A stretch of DNA of 64,000 nucleotides from Cupriavidus pauculus (GCF_003854935.1 NZ_CP033969.1:2914001-2978000); one strand, 5' to 3'; counted from the first letter of the stretch, positions 48,869 through 56,920 are shown. Program-made: numbers and translations. The notes: generated by a model not told the origin, from the letters alone.

Positions 48869-49435
48869 ATGAGCGACCTGGACGACCTCACCGCCTGGGC
48901 CGGCGCCCTCCTCCACAACCTGGCCCCCAGCCAGCGCCGCACCCTCATGCGCGCTGCCGCGGCCGAGCTGCGCCGGCGCCAGACCCTGCGCATCGCCGCC
49001 CAGCGCAACCCCGACGGCACCCCCTACCAGCCACGCAAGCCGCGCCTGCGCGCGAAGGCAGGCAGCGTCCGCCGCAAGATGTTCGGAAAGCTGCGGACAG
49101 CGCGGTTCATGAAGACGCAGGCGGACGCCAACAGCGCAGCCGTGGAATTCGCCGCCAGCGTCAGACGAATCGCCGCGGTCCACCAGTTCGGCCTAAGGGA
49201 CCGGGTGAACCGCGGCGGGATGGTGGTGGAGTATGCGCAGCGGGAGCTGCTGGGACTGGCTGACGGGGATGTGGAGCGGCTGGGGGATTTGGTGGTGGGG
49301 TGGTGGGGGTGGTGGGGGGATAGGGCGGAGGGCCGTTTTCGACCCTTAGCGGTCCTTCACGTGCGGGCAATTTTGGGTACAGGCTCGCAGAGAATCGTGA
49401 TGCAAAAGTGCAGACGATCCGTCGAATCTGGATGA
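48869..49435 (+). CDS. P2 gpS-like tail completion (virion morphogenesis) protein, altered C-terminus
   Basis: The frame gives 188 residues beginning MSDLDDLTAWAGALLHNLAP. Features of the phage tail-completion family: RRTLMRAAAAELRRRQTLRIAAQRNPDGTPYQPRKPR (residues about 22-58), MFGKLRTARFMKTQAD, VEFAASVRRIAAVHQFGLRDRV, and VEYAQRELLGLADGDVERLGDLVVGWW. P2 gpS is about 150 residues; the last 40 here, after a G-run at about 49290-49320, look like read-through into unrelated sequence, so the 3' end is probably frayed. It likely has no function without the rest of the phage. Confidence 0.75.
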   Translation: MSDLDDLTAWAGALLHNLAPSQRRTLMRAAAAELRRRQTLRIAAQRNPDGTPYQPRKPRLRAKAGSVRRKMFGKLRTARFMKTQADANSAAVEFAASVRRIAAVHQFGLRDRVNRGGMVVEYAQRELLGLADGDVERLGDLVVGWWGWWGDRAEGRFRPLAVLHVRAILGTGSQRIVMQKCRRSVESG

Positions 49436-49716
49436 TCCCTCGACCATTCGCGCGCCGCAATCGGGATGGTTTGGCGGCAGAGTTCCGCAGCGTCCAGTGG
49501 CGAAAGGTCTTCGAGATTCGTCGTGCCTTGCGGTGCGCTGCCATGACCGACCCGTCCATCCTCCGCCAGAATCCACCCTTCCCACCCCAGAATGTGAATC
49601 TGTTTGCTGGCGAAATAGTCAACCGCTTCAATGGCTGCATTGAGAGGTAAGACAATTTCGCGATGGGAGATTGATTGCAGCGCGAGTTCAGGGGGTAGAA
49701 ATGTCAACGACCTCAT
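49357..49716 (-). CDS. Hypothetical cargo gene inside the prophage remnant
   Basis: The protein has 119 residues and no recognised family. The sequence shows LPLNAAIEAVDYFASKQIHILGWEGWILAEDG, then GHGSAPQGTTNLEDLSPLDAAELCRQTI. The strand-turn 'GWEGW...DGRVGH' with acidic surface resembles small immunity-type proteins, but I cannot name a family. It lies between the gpS and gpV fragments on the opposite strand, the position of the P2 conversion gene orf30. Its 3' end overlaps the read-through tail of the gpS frame. Lower GC than its neighbours, consistent with acquired cargo. Confidence 0.5.
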   Translation of the reverse strand: MRSLTFLPPELALQSISHREIVLPLNAAIEAVDYFASKQIHILGWEGWILAEDGRVGHGSAPQGTTNLEDLSPLDAAELCRQTIPIAAREWSRDHPDSTDRLHFCITILCEPVPKIART

Positions 49717-49875
49717 TGCGAGCGTTTTCGCTATTCAAGCTAGCAGATTAGCCTGATCTCGTCCTGGCCGTCGAGTGTCTGCTCATGGCCGAATGCAGCC
49801 CCCTCTCGTTGTCCCCCCCACCCCCACAACACCCACTCCACCACCCTCCCGCGCGCCTGAGGCACGCTGGAGGGT

Positions 49876-49980
49876 ATGCATTCCGCTGAGCTTTCCCGCC
49901 TTCTCGCCAACCTGATTCGCCTCGGCTCTGTCGTCGAGGTACGCCACGCACGGCCTCCGCGCGTGCGCGTCCGGTCTGGC
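49876..49980 (+). pseudogene. P2 gpV-like baseplate assembly protein, 5' fragment
   Basis: The first 35 codons read MHSAELSRLLANLIRLGSVV, then EVRHARPPRVRVRSG, which is the conserved N-terminus of P2-type baseplate spike proteins (gpV). The similarity stops abruptly after RVRSG; the frame continues to 50079 with low-complexity Thr/Pro-rich residues. So it is a deletion remnant. It follows gpS on the same strand as in P2, with a cargo gene between. Confidence 0.7.
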
Positions 49981-50032
49981 ACGCCAGCCAGCATCGCTAA
50001 CTCTCTCCGTACGCCCGCGGCTGCAGTTACTA

Positions 50033-50737
50033 CTACAACGCCCCCACCGGCTCGACCGTCACAAAAAACAACTTCATGACCGGCACCGCTGAGTAGCGGA
50101 TCCGCAGTCCGTCTCGATCCAGTATCACCGGCTCGGGGTCGTCCTTGTTGCGCTTGATGTTTGAGCCAAGCTGTTTGGTCGCTCTGTTAAACCAATCTGC
50201 GCTCCCTCCTTGTCTACCTTTTTCCATCCAGTCGGGGAAAGTGTTGGCAAGGACGGACGCAACCAGAACGGCCGTCTCTATTGCGCCCGCTTTGTCATCA
50301 CTGGCGATCCCGAACATCATCGTGTAACTGCGGAGATCGGCTTTCTCTCCGATCGTTTCGAGATGCAGGTGGGGGTTCAGGCGGATGGACTCACGTGGGC
50401 TTCCGTCGCGCAGCGGAACACTCGCAGAGCGCTCCAGGACAGGAAGATCCCCCAGGATCTGACGGGTACTGCGTCCGATGGTCGCCGTGCCGGTGGAGGC
50501 CGACGGCTCTTTGTCGGGGCCTGTCGCCTTTTCCGTCGATTGGGTGGACTCTTGCGCCTCAGGTTTTGAACTCCCCTCGTCCGCGCATTGGGCCAGTATG
50601 CCGATGACGATGACCGCCACCACGACGCCTTTGAGCACGGCCGTGCGGTTCGACTTCCTTCTGACGCCACAGTGCGGGCATGCCCGTGCCTTGTCAGAGA
50701 TCTCTCTGTTGCATTCGCCGCAGTTAACCAAAGCCAT
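50033..50737 (-). CDS. Zinc-ribbon membrane protein, cargo of the prophage remnant
   Basis: The protein has 234 residues. AGGAGG 11 bases before ATG 50737 decides the start. Residues 4-25 form a zinc ribbon (VNCGECNREI and ACPHCGVRR, two CxxC pairs). A single membrane helix follows at about 36-52 (AVLKGVVVAVIVIGILAQ), then a Ser/Glu/Thr-rich linker (about 55-100) and an extracytoplasmic domain (IGRSTRQILGDLPVLERSASVPL, YTMMFGIASDDKAGAIETAVLVASV). No family named. The organisation is that of a small zinc-ribbon-anchored membrane sensor or exclusion protein. It ends inside the sequence that follows the gpV fragment. Confidence 0.6.
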   Translation of the reverse strand: MALVNCGECNREISDKARACPHCGVRRKSNRTAVLKGVVVAVIVIGILAQCADEGSSKPEAQESTQSTEKATGPDKEPSASTGTATIGRSTRQILGDLPVLERSASVPLRDGSPRESIRLNPHLHLETIGEKADLRSYTMMFGIASDDKAGAIETAVLVASVLANTFPDWMEKGRQGGSADWFNRATKQLGSNIKRNKDDPEPVILDRDGLRIRYSAVPVMKLFFVTVEPVGAL

Positions 50738-51013
50738 TTCGATACGTCCTCCTATGTCCAACGTGCCTGCACAGTGCTGAGCGTGCAGCGTGAGTTGGGT
50801 AGTTGACCGTAGGGAAACAATGAGGCCACGGCCTGCTAGGGGGCGCTTGAAAACGGTTTACAGCTGGATCGAGCGAAGCATGAACTCCGCCAAATGTCAT
50901 GGGGCTTCTTTGGGGGAACTTTGGGGGCGAGGCGAAAATTATATGTGATTCTTGAAGGGAAATCCGGGGGGCGCTGTGAACTCATAACACCGGCTAACCC
51001 TTCTGGGACAAGG

Positions 51014-51070
51014 CATTCCGGGAATTTCAGAGCAGATGCACGAATGTGCTCTAAAGGATACTTGGTGCGA
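51014..51070 (+). repeat. Right att-like direct repeat at the tRNA-Leu 3' end
   Basis: A 57-base partner of 48605-48660. Its last eight bases are the 3' end of the tRNA-Leu gene (minus strand), so the intact tRNA lies on this side. The 20-base identical core is 51051-51070. Confidence 0.75.
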
Positions 51071-51149
51071 GGGAGGGGACTCGAACCCCTACACCATTGC
51101 TGGCGTCAGGACCTAAACCTGGTGCGTCTACCAATTTCGCCACCCTCGC
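51063..51149 (-). tRNA. tRNA-Leu (anticodon TAG)
   Basis: The 87-base gene begins GCGAGGGTGGCGAAATTGG and ends with an encoded CCA. The acceptor GCGAGGG pairs with CCCTCGC. The anticodon loop TTTAGGT gives TAG. A long variable arm (GCCAGCAATGGTGT) is typical of class II leucine tRNAs; the T-arm contains GGTTCGAGTCC. It is the target of the adjacent mobile-element remnant and remains intact. Confidence 0.96.
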
Positions 51150-51186
51150 AGTCCTGGGACCGGATCGCAAAGCAGGTTCGCAAAGC

Positions 51187-51216
51187 AAAAAAGGCGGCTT
51201 GAGCTGCCCGCCTTTC
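51187..51216 (-). terminator. Terminator between the MFS gene and tRNA-Leu
   Basis: On the minus strand AAGGCGG pairs with CCGCCTT around a loop of about 11 bases, followed by T6. It separates the minus-strand MFS gene from tRNA-Leu. The rest of 51217-51370 shows nothing else. Confidence 0.75.
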
Positions 51217-51370
51217 TTGATCTGGCTTGCTTTTGGCGCCTGGCGCGCCGGGATCCGGTTCGTGCCGCTGGCTTGACTTCCGGCCGCGGCGCGATAAGGA
51301 AGCGGATTGTAGCGCAAGGCGGACAGGGAATCCAGCCCCCTGCCCCGCCCTGGCGGCCGCCTCCGCCGGG

Positions 51371-52695
51371 TTACTGGCGGGCGCGGATGAAGGCGATCAC
51401 CAGCACGGTGGCGCAGGCCTCCAGCGCGGCCACGAAGTACAGGCCGGACGAGAGCTGGCCGGTGGTGGTCTTGAACCAGCCGATCATGTACGGCGCCACG
51501 AACCCGGCCAGGTTGCCGATGGAGTTGATCAGCGCGATGCCGCCGGCGGCGGCGGTGCCGGCCAGGAAGGCGGACGGCAGCGACCAGAACACCGGGAAGG
51601 CGGCCAGGATGCCGATCGACGCGACGGTCAGGGCGATCAGGGCCAGCACGGCGCTATGGAGCCAGAAGCCGGTCAGCGTCAGGCCCACGGCGGCCAGCAG
51701 CGTGGCCAGCGCGCAGTGCATGCGCCGCTCGCCGGTGCGGTCCGAGTGGATGCCGTTGAGCACCATGGCGATCGTCCCCGCCACGAACGGGATAGCCGAC
51801 ACCAGCCCGATCTGCAGGTTGCCGTGGACGCCCAGTTCCTTGATGATCGACGGCGACCAGAACGCGATGGTCGCGTTGCCGCTCACCACGCAGAAGTAGA
51901 TCGCGGCGCAGATCCAGACCCGGGCGTTGGCAAACGCGTCCTTCAGGTGCGAATGCTTGGCGGGGTCGCGCGCCTCGGCCTCCACGTCGCTCGTGACGAT
52001 GGCCTGCTCCCGGGCGTTGAGCCAGCCCGCGTTGGCCGGCTTCTCGGGCAGCCACGCCAGCACGGCAAAGCCTGCCAGCACCGACGGAATGCCTTCGATC
52101 ACGAACAGCCACTGCCAGTTGGCCAGGCCGTCCACGCCATCCATCGCGCTCATGATGAAGCCCGCCAGCGGCCCACCGATCACGCCCGCGATGGCGAACG
52201 ACGTCATGAACAGCCCGTTGATGCGCGCCCCCGCGCGGCCGGGAACCAGTACGTCAGGTACAGCACCACGCCCGGAAAGAAGCCGGCCTCGAAAATGCCG
52301 AGCAGGAAGCGCAGCGCGTAGAACTGGCCGGGCGTCTTGACGAAGATCATCGCCATCGACGCCAGCCCCCAGAGGATGGTGATCCGCGCCAGCGTCTTGC
52401 GGGCGCCGATCTTCTCCAGCAGCAGGTTGCTCGGCACCTCGAACAGGAAGTAGCCGATGAAGAAAATGCCCGCGCCCAGGCCGTAGACGGCCTCGCTGAA
52501 CTGCAGGTCCTGCAGCATCTGGAGCTTGGCAAAGCCCACGTTGACGCGGTCGATCCACGCCAGGATGAACAGGAAGACGAGGAACGGGATCAGGCGCACG
52601 GTGATCTTGCGGTACGCCTCGTTGCGTTGCTGCGCCAGTTCCGCTGGCGGCAGGTTCTCCAGGGCGCCCGGGGCGCCGGTCATCACGGAAGACAT
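51371..52695 (-). pseudogene. MFS transporter (ACS family), frameshifted
   Basis: The 5' part (from ATG 52695, with AAGGAG upstream) reads MSSVMTGAPGALENLPPAEL and continues through ARITILWGLASMAMIFVK to GVVLYLTYWFPAARG, then meets a stop. The 3' part, in the next frame, continues with ARINGLFMTSFAIAGVIGG to the stop at 51371. The two join at a run of five C (52228-52232 on the plus strand). Adding one base restores P-A-A-R-G-A-R-I-N-G, the expected loop 4/5 pattern. So the gene is interrupted by a one-base deletion, unless it is a sequencing error. Intact, it would be about 440 residues and import an organic anion, probably the substrate of the amidase pathway encoded behind it. Confidence 0.8.
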
Positions 52696-52854
52696 CGGTG
52701 ACTACTCCTTGGGTGTGGTGGGTGGGACACCGCTACATTGGCGGCGTCCTCGCGCAGTGCGCTGTGCTGGCGCGTGCGTGCCGGGCAGTGGGAAGCTGCC
52801 CGTCGGTGCAGAGATCGGGACCGCGCGGCCGGGCCGGGCCGGCCGCGTGGCGCC

Positions 52855-54183
52855 TCAGCCCAGCGCCTGTTCGATGGCGGCCGATACCTGCAGCACGCGG
52901 GCATCGCTGCCCGTCACGCCGCAGACGCCGAGCCCCATGCCCTCGCCCATCGGCAGTGACGTGGCGCAGCCGTCCAGGAAGTTGATGACGCTCGGGTTGC
53001 GCAGCACCAGGCCGTTGATCGCGAAGAAATCCTCGTCGCGCGTCAGCGCGTCCAGGCTCGGCGGGCGCACCGCCACGCTCGGCATCAGCCAGGCGTCGGC
53101 ATCGCGCAGCAGCCAGGCCGCGCGCTGCTGCATCGCGCGGCGCTCTTCCAGCAGCACGATGTAGTCCGCGGCGCTCAGCTTCTCGCCACGGCGGATGCGC
53201 TGCGCCACGCGCGGGTCGTACTGGTCGCCACGCTCGGCCAGCAGCGTCCGGTGCCACGTCCACGCCTCGGCGGCGGTCAAGCCCCCGGCGGCATTGATCT
53301 CGGGCAGGCGCCGCAGCTCAGGGAAATCGAATGGCACGATCTGGGCGCCCTGGGCCGACAACCGCTGCACGGCCGCCTCGAACGCCTGGCCGACCTCGGC
53401 GTCGATGCCGTCGAACACGAAGTCGCGCGTCACGTACAGGCGCAGGCCGCGCAGCGGCGCCGGCCGGGTGTCCAGCGTCTCGCCGCTCAGCACCGCATCC
53501 ATCGCCGCGCAGCAGGCCACCGAGCGGGCCAGCGGGCCGGCAGAATCGAGCGAGGTCGACAGCGGCACGCCGCCGTCCAGCGGCACGCGCCGCGCGGTGG
53601 GCTTGAAGCCGGTCAGGCCGCAGAACGCCGACGGAATGCGGATCGACCCGCCCGTATCGGTACCCAGCGCCGCCACGGCCATCTGCCCGGCCACGCTGAC
53701 CGCGCCGCCCGACGTCGAGCCGCCGCTGATCCGATCCGGATCGAACGGCGTGCGCGGCGTGCCGTAGTGCGGGTTCAGGCCCAGCCCGGAGAACGCAAAC
53801 TCGCTCATGTTCGTCCGGCCGATCAGCACCGCGCCGGCCGCCCGCAGGCGCGCCACGGCCACCGCGTCGGCCTGCGCCGGGGCATTGCCGTCCAGCGCCT
53901 TGGCGCCCGCCCGCGTCACTTGGCCGCGTACGTCGAACAGGTCCTTGATCGACACCGGCAGGCCGGCCAGCGGCGACGCCACCATGCCGGCCGCGCGGGC
54001 CTGGTCGGCGGCGCGGGCCTGCGCCAGCGCGCCGTCGGCATCCACGGTCAGGAAGGCGGTGCCGCCGGCCTGGCGGTGGCTGTCGATCCGGGCCAGCGCC
54101 TGCTCGGTCAGCGCGACGCTCGTGGTGCGGCCGGCCGCCAGCGCGGCGGCAAGGTCGGCAATGGTCGGGGCAGTCATCGTCAT
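52855..54183 (-). CDS. Amidase (amidase-signature family)
   Basis: The protein has 442 residues. The Ser-Ser-Lys triad is visible: Lys in GLPVSIKDLFDVRG, cis-Ser in ISGGSTSGGAVSVAG, nucleophile Ser in LGTDTGGSIRIPSAFCG. The C-terminal half lacks the extra domain of allophanate hydrolases. It hydrolyses a small amide to acid and ammonia; the substrate is not known. It lies between the MFS gene (159 bases downstream) and a DUF2848 gene (71 bases upstream) on the same strand, so an operon DUF2848-amidase-MFS is likely. Confidence 0.92.
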   Translation of the reverse strand: MTMTAPTIADLAAALAAGRTTSVALTEQALARIDSHRQAGGTAFLTVDADGALAQARAADQARAAGMVASPLAGLPVSIKDLFDVRGQVTRAGAKALDGNAPAQADAVAVARLRAAGAVLIGRTNMSEFAFSGLGLNPHYGTPRTPFDPDRISGGSTSGGAVSVAGQMAVAALGTDTGGSIRIPSAFCGLTGFKPTARRVPLDGGVPLSTSLDSAGPLARSVACCAAMDAVLSGETLDTRPAPLRGLRLYVTRDFVFDGIDAEVGQAFEAAVQRLSAQGAQIVPFDFPELRRLPEINAAGGLTAAEAWTWHRTLLAERGDQYDPRVAQRIRRGEKLSAADYIVLLEERRAMQQRAAWLLRDADAWLMPSVAVRPPSLDALTRDEDFFAINGLVLRNPSVINFLDGCATSLPMGEGMGLGVCGVTGSDARVLQVSAAIEQALG

Positions 54184-54210
54184 CGTGGTTCGCTCTCTCG
54201 GTTACGAAAT

Positions 54211-54246
54211 GGGCAGGAAAGTGGGCAGGAAGGCGGGCAGGAAGGT
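54211..54246. repeat. Three 12-base tandem repeats
   Basis: The unit GGGCAGGAAGGT is repeated three times with two changes, followed by GGGCTGG, in the gap between the DUF2848 and amidase genes. Probably slippage; it might space or fold the transcript just before the amidase ribosome-binding site. Confidence 0.7.
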
Positions 54247-54254
54247 GGGCTGGC

Positions 54255-54932
54255 TTACTCGGCCACGGCCAGCGCTTCCACGCGGTAGGCGTGGCGCAGG
54301 CTGCGGTTGCGCACGGGGTCATGCAGTTCGACTTCGAACAATTCGCCATGACCCATCTCGCCGATCACGGCCTGCGTGCCGCAGAACATCGCCGTGCCCG
54401 GCGGCAGCTGGTCCTCGCCGGTCAGGCGGCCAATCAGGTCGCGCGGGTCCAGCAGGCGCGTGACCTTGCCCTCCTGGTACAGCGCGCGCTGGCCGTCGCG
54501 CACGCGCCAGCAGCGCATTTCCAGCGCGTCCCAATGGTCGGCCACCTCGTCGAACCGCCACACTTCGCGACCCATCGGCTTGGCGCACATCTGCTTGGAC
54601 ACGGTCACGTCGTACGCCTCGACCTTGCGGTCGGTGTGGTCCGAGCCGATGCCGATGTACAGCGCGTCCGGGCCCTGCAGCAGCACGAATTCGGTCTCGC
54701 CCGACGAATCGTCGCGCGGCACTTCCAGCACGTCGGCGGTGGTCAGCAGTTGCGCGGCCAGCGGGTAGAACGTGGGCACCGTGGCGGGCGGCTTTACGCC
54801 GATGGCCTTCAGCTCGTCGATATGGTGCTGCACGGCGTCGCGGTCGCGGCCGGTCCAGCCGGCGATGATCAGTCGTTCGATGTCGAGGGCGAGTGCGCCC
54901 CCGCCGGCTACCTGGAGTTGCAGAGTCGGCAT
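54255..54932 (-). CDS. DUF2848-like protein
   Basis: The protein has 225 residues. Features: VAGGGALALDIERLIIAGWTGRD, HIDELKAIGVKPPATVPTFYPLA, FVLLQGPDALYIGIGSDHTDRKVEAYDV, SKQMCAKPMGREVWRF and GTAMFCGTQAVIGEM. This set matches DUF2848 proteins, probably enzymes of a fumarylacetoacetase-like fold usually found next to amidases and hydantoinase-type genes. Conserved His/Asp (GSDHTDR) and Cys could be catalytic. Cytoplasmic. It is transcribed ahead of the amidase; GntR lies 34 bases upstream on the same strand. Confidence 0.8.
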   Translation of the reverse strand: MPTLQLQVAGGGALALDIERLIIAGWTGRDRDAVQHHIDELKAIGVKPPATVPTFYPLAAQLLTTADVLEVPRDDSSGETEFVLLQGPDALYIGIGSDHTDRKVEAYDVTVSKQMCAKPMGREVWRFDEVADHWDALEMRCWRVRDGQRALYQEGKVTRLLDPRDLIGRLTGEDQLPPGTAMFCGTQAVIGEMGHGELFEVELHDPVRNRSLRHAYRVEALAVAE

Positions 54933-54966
54933 GGCTTGCTACCTTGTTGCGAGGAAAAGAAGTCGG

Positions 54967-55686
54967 TCAGAGGGTCCGGATGATGTTCTTCCGGAATTCG
55001 TCGATATGCGCGCGGATCGCGTCCCGCACGGCAGGCACGTCGCGCCGCTCCAGCGCATCCACGATCTCCAGGTGCTCCTGGTAGACGTTCTCAAGATGCT
55101 GCGGGTCGGAAAGCGACAGGAACCAGAAACGGGCCTGCTTCTCGTGCAGGCCACGTAGCAGTTCGGCCAGAACGCGGTTGCGCGACGCGGCGGACATCGC
55201 GGTATGGAATTTCAGGTCCAGCGACGCCAGCGCGGGAATGTCGCGGCGGGCGATCAGGTCGGGCGAACGGTCGACGATGTCGCGCATCGCCTTGAAATCG
55301 CTGTCGTGGCCGCGCTCGCAGGCCAGCGTGGCGCACAGCACCTCGTTGGTGGCGCGGACCTCGATCATGTCCAGCACCTCGTTCAGCGACAGCGGCGTCA
55401 CCAGCACGCCCTTGCGCGGCAGGATCGACACCAGCCCTTCCACTTCCAGCCGATGCAGCGCCTGGTGAACCGGCGTGCGGCCCAGGCCCAGCAGCGCGGC
55501 CACCTGCGCCTCGTTCAGCGGTTCGCCGGGCCGGAACTCGCACGCGATGATGCGGCGCTTGATCTCGGTGTACGCCTGCTCGCGCAGCGCGGCGCCGCTC
55601 TGGGCGGCAGTCGGCGGCGCGGACGTTGCCGCTTCGGCGCTGGGGTCGGCGTTGCCGACGAGTCGGATGGGATTGGCCACGGGCAC
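54967..55686 (-). CDS. GntR-family regulator, FadR/FCD type
   Basis: The protein has 239 residues. The winged helix covers about residues 35-100: LREQAYTEIKRRIIACEFRPGEPL, NEAQVAALLGLGRTPVHQALHRLE, LVSILPRKGVLVTPL. The FCD effector domain follows (MIEVRATNEVLCATLACERG, LDLKFHTAMSAASRNRVLAELL, HLEIVDALERRDVPAVRDAIRAHI) with metal-binding Asp/His residues. It probably controls the DUF2848-amidase-MFS operon and itself; a repeated GTGATA motif lies just upstream. Confidence 0.93.
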   Translation of the reverse strand: MPVANPIRLVGNADPSAEAATSAPPTAAQSGAALREQAYTEIKRRIIACEFRPGEPLNEAQVAALLGLGRTPVHQALHRLEVEGLVSILPRKGVLVTPLSLNEVLDMIEVRATNEVLCATLACERGHDSDFKAMRDIVDRSPDLIARRDIPALASLDLKFHTAMSAASRNRVLAELLRGLHEKQARFWFLSLSDPQHLENVYQEHLEIVDALERRDVPAVRDAIRAHIDEFRKNIIRTL

Positions 55687-55709
55687 TGCCTGGGTCGTTT
55701 GAAGTTGTT

Positions 55710-55732
55710 GTGATACTAGTGTGATATTTCAC
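55710..55732. promoter_or_regulatory. Candidate GntR operator
   Basis: GTGATA occurs at 55710 and 55721, one helical turn apart; the second is part of the palindrome GTGA-TATT-TCAC (55721-55732). It lies 24-46 bases upstream of the GntR start. Confidence 0.4.
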
Positions 55733-55827
55733 CGACGACAAGGCATGGAGATGTAGGGGTAAACGCGCAGGACCTTGTCAGCACTAGGCGCGCGGGGTGG
55801 CGCCACGTATCATGGGCCACCCGTTAC

Positions 55828-55844
55828 GAATCGATAATCGATTC
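55828..55844. promoter_or_regulatory. Perfect 17-base palindrome upstream of the IclR gene
   Basis: GAATCGAT-A-ATCGATTC, in the divergent gap between GntR and IclR. Position and symmetry suit an IclR-family operator. Its presence favours a downstream start for the IclR gene. Confidence 0.5.
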
Positions 55845-55895
55845 ATCCATATCTTGGTGCAATATGCTTCCATCGTGGTGCAGCGGGTCACGACG

Positions 55896-56696
55896 ATGGT
55901 GCCCGCCGCCGACATGCAAGCCACTGAAGACCGTCGCGATCCCCTGTTCAACCAGTCGCTGGAAAAAGGCCTGGACGCGCTGCGGGCGTTCAGCGCCGTC
56001 CACCGCACCCTGACCCTGGCCGAACTGGCCGCGCTGACCGGCATGAGCAAGAGTTCGGCACAGCGCACGGTCCATACGCTGGAGCGCCTTGGCTACGTCG
56101 ACAAGCACCCGCAGACGCGCCGCTTCCGGCTGACGCCGAAGGTCATGGAGATCGGCTACAACTACCTGGCCGCCGACGCGCTGATTCCCATCGCCAGCCC
56201 GTACCTGTCGCAGTTGGCCAATGCCAGCGGCGAGACGGCCAACCTGACCGAGCCGGTGGGGCTGGACATGGTCTACGTGGCGCAGTTGATGACCGCCAAG
56301 CACATGCCCGTGCTGACGCCCGTGGGCATGCGGATTCCGATGTACTGCACGAGTTCGGGCCGCGCCTATCTCAGCAAGCTGCCCGACGCGCAGGTGCGCG
56401 CCATGCTGGAAGCATCCACACGGGCGCCACGCACGCCGGCAACGCTGACCGACGTCGACGCGATCTTCGAGACGGTAGTGGCCTGCCGGACGGTTGGCTA
56501 CGCGTGCAACGAGGAGGAACTGTTCCTGGGCGACATGGGCATCGGCGCGCCGATTGTGAACAGCCGCGGCGAGGCTGTCGGCGCGGTCCACGTCTCCCCG
56601 CCCGCCAGCCGCTGGACAATGGCCGACGCCCAACGCCGCCTCGGCCCGCTGGTGATCGAGTGCGCGTGGGCGATTTCAAGGTCGATCGGGCATTAG
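55896..56696 (+). CDS. IclR-family transcriptional regulator
   Basis: The protein has 266 residues from ATG 55896; the frame opens at 55797, but that would run through the palindrome and a -10-like TATGCT, so the internal start is preferred (ATG 55914 is also possible). The winged-helix domain covers about residues 20-80: SLEKGLDALRAFSAVHRTLTLAELAALTGMSKSSAQRTVHTLERLG. The IclR effector domain follows (LIPIASPYLSQLANASGETANLTEPVG, YCTSSGRAYLSKLPD, NEEELFLGDMGIGAPIVNSRGEAVGAV). It probably controls the carbamoylase and peptide-ABC genes nearby. Confidence 0.9.
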   Translation: MVPAADMQATEDRRDPLFNQSLEKGLDALRAFSAVHRTLTLAELAALTGMSKSSAQRTVHTLERLGYVDKHPQTRRFRLTPKVMEIGYNYLAADALIPIASPYLSQLANASGETANLTEPVGLDMVYVAQLMTAKHMPVLTPVGMRIPMYCTSSGRAYLSKLPDAQVRAMLEASTRAPRTPATLTDVDAIFETVVACRTVGYACNEEELFLGDMGIGAPIVNSRGEAVGAVHVSPPASRWTMADAQRRLGPLVIECAWAISRSIGH

Positions 56697-56727
56697 GCGG
56701 GGTACGTCATTCGGCATGAGGTTTTTC

Positions 56728-56853
56728 TCCCCTCTCCCGCCTGCGGGAGAGGGGTTGGGGGAGAGGGCCAGCGGCTCAAACTGCGACAGGTCGGCAAGCA
56801 GAGCCTCGGCACCCTCTCCCCCGGCCCCTCTCCCGCACGGCGGGAGAGGGGAG
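56728..56853. repeat. REP-like element, copy 1
   Basis: A 126-base unit with the palindrome CTCTCCCGCCTGCGGGAGAG at the left end and a similar one (CTCTCCCGCACGGCGGGAGAG, shown in part) at the right, with a mirrored CCCTCTCCCCC in the middle. Copy 2 lies exactly 193 bases further. With the second copy it fills most of the 388-base gap between the IclR and carbamoylase genes. Confidence 0.85.
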
Positions 56854-56920
56854 CAAAAAAAAATCACAGCGGGAGAGGGGAAAAAATACTCGCTAGCCTG
56901 GACTTGTACCTCCTGTTTAC

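Larger units (their letters stand above)
48605..51070. mobile_element. Remnant of a P2-like prophage at tRNA-Leu
   Basis: A 2.4-kb segment bounded by direct repeats, one of which runs into the 3' end of tRNA-Leu. It carries a P2 gpS-like tail-completion gene and the first 35 codons of a gpV-like baseplate gene in the P2 order S-V, plus two minus-strand cargo genes. No integrase, capsid, tail tube or lysis gene remains. G-rich motifs with TTTGGGGG near both ends may be old integrase arm sites. Most of the prophage has therefore been deleted. Confidence 0.75.

Noticed and set aside
49740-49994. Minus-strand frame opposite the gpV fragment
   Set aside because: Overlaps the recognisable gpV N-terminus, G-rich and low complexity, no start signal.
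49980-50096. Possible phage tail-protein end in another frame after the gpV fragment (YYYNAPTG stretch)
   Set aside because: Too short, and the same bases encode the C-terminus of the minus-strand zinc-ribbon protein; probably chance.
52228-52232. Phase-variation tract in the MFS gene
   Set aside because: Five C is too short for typical slipped-strand switching; a simple mutation or sequencing error is more likely.
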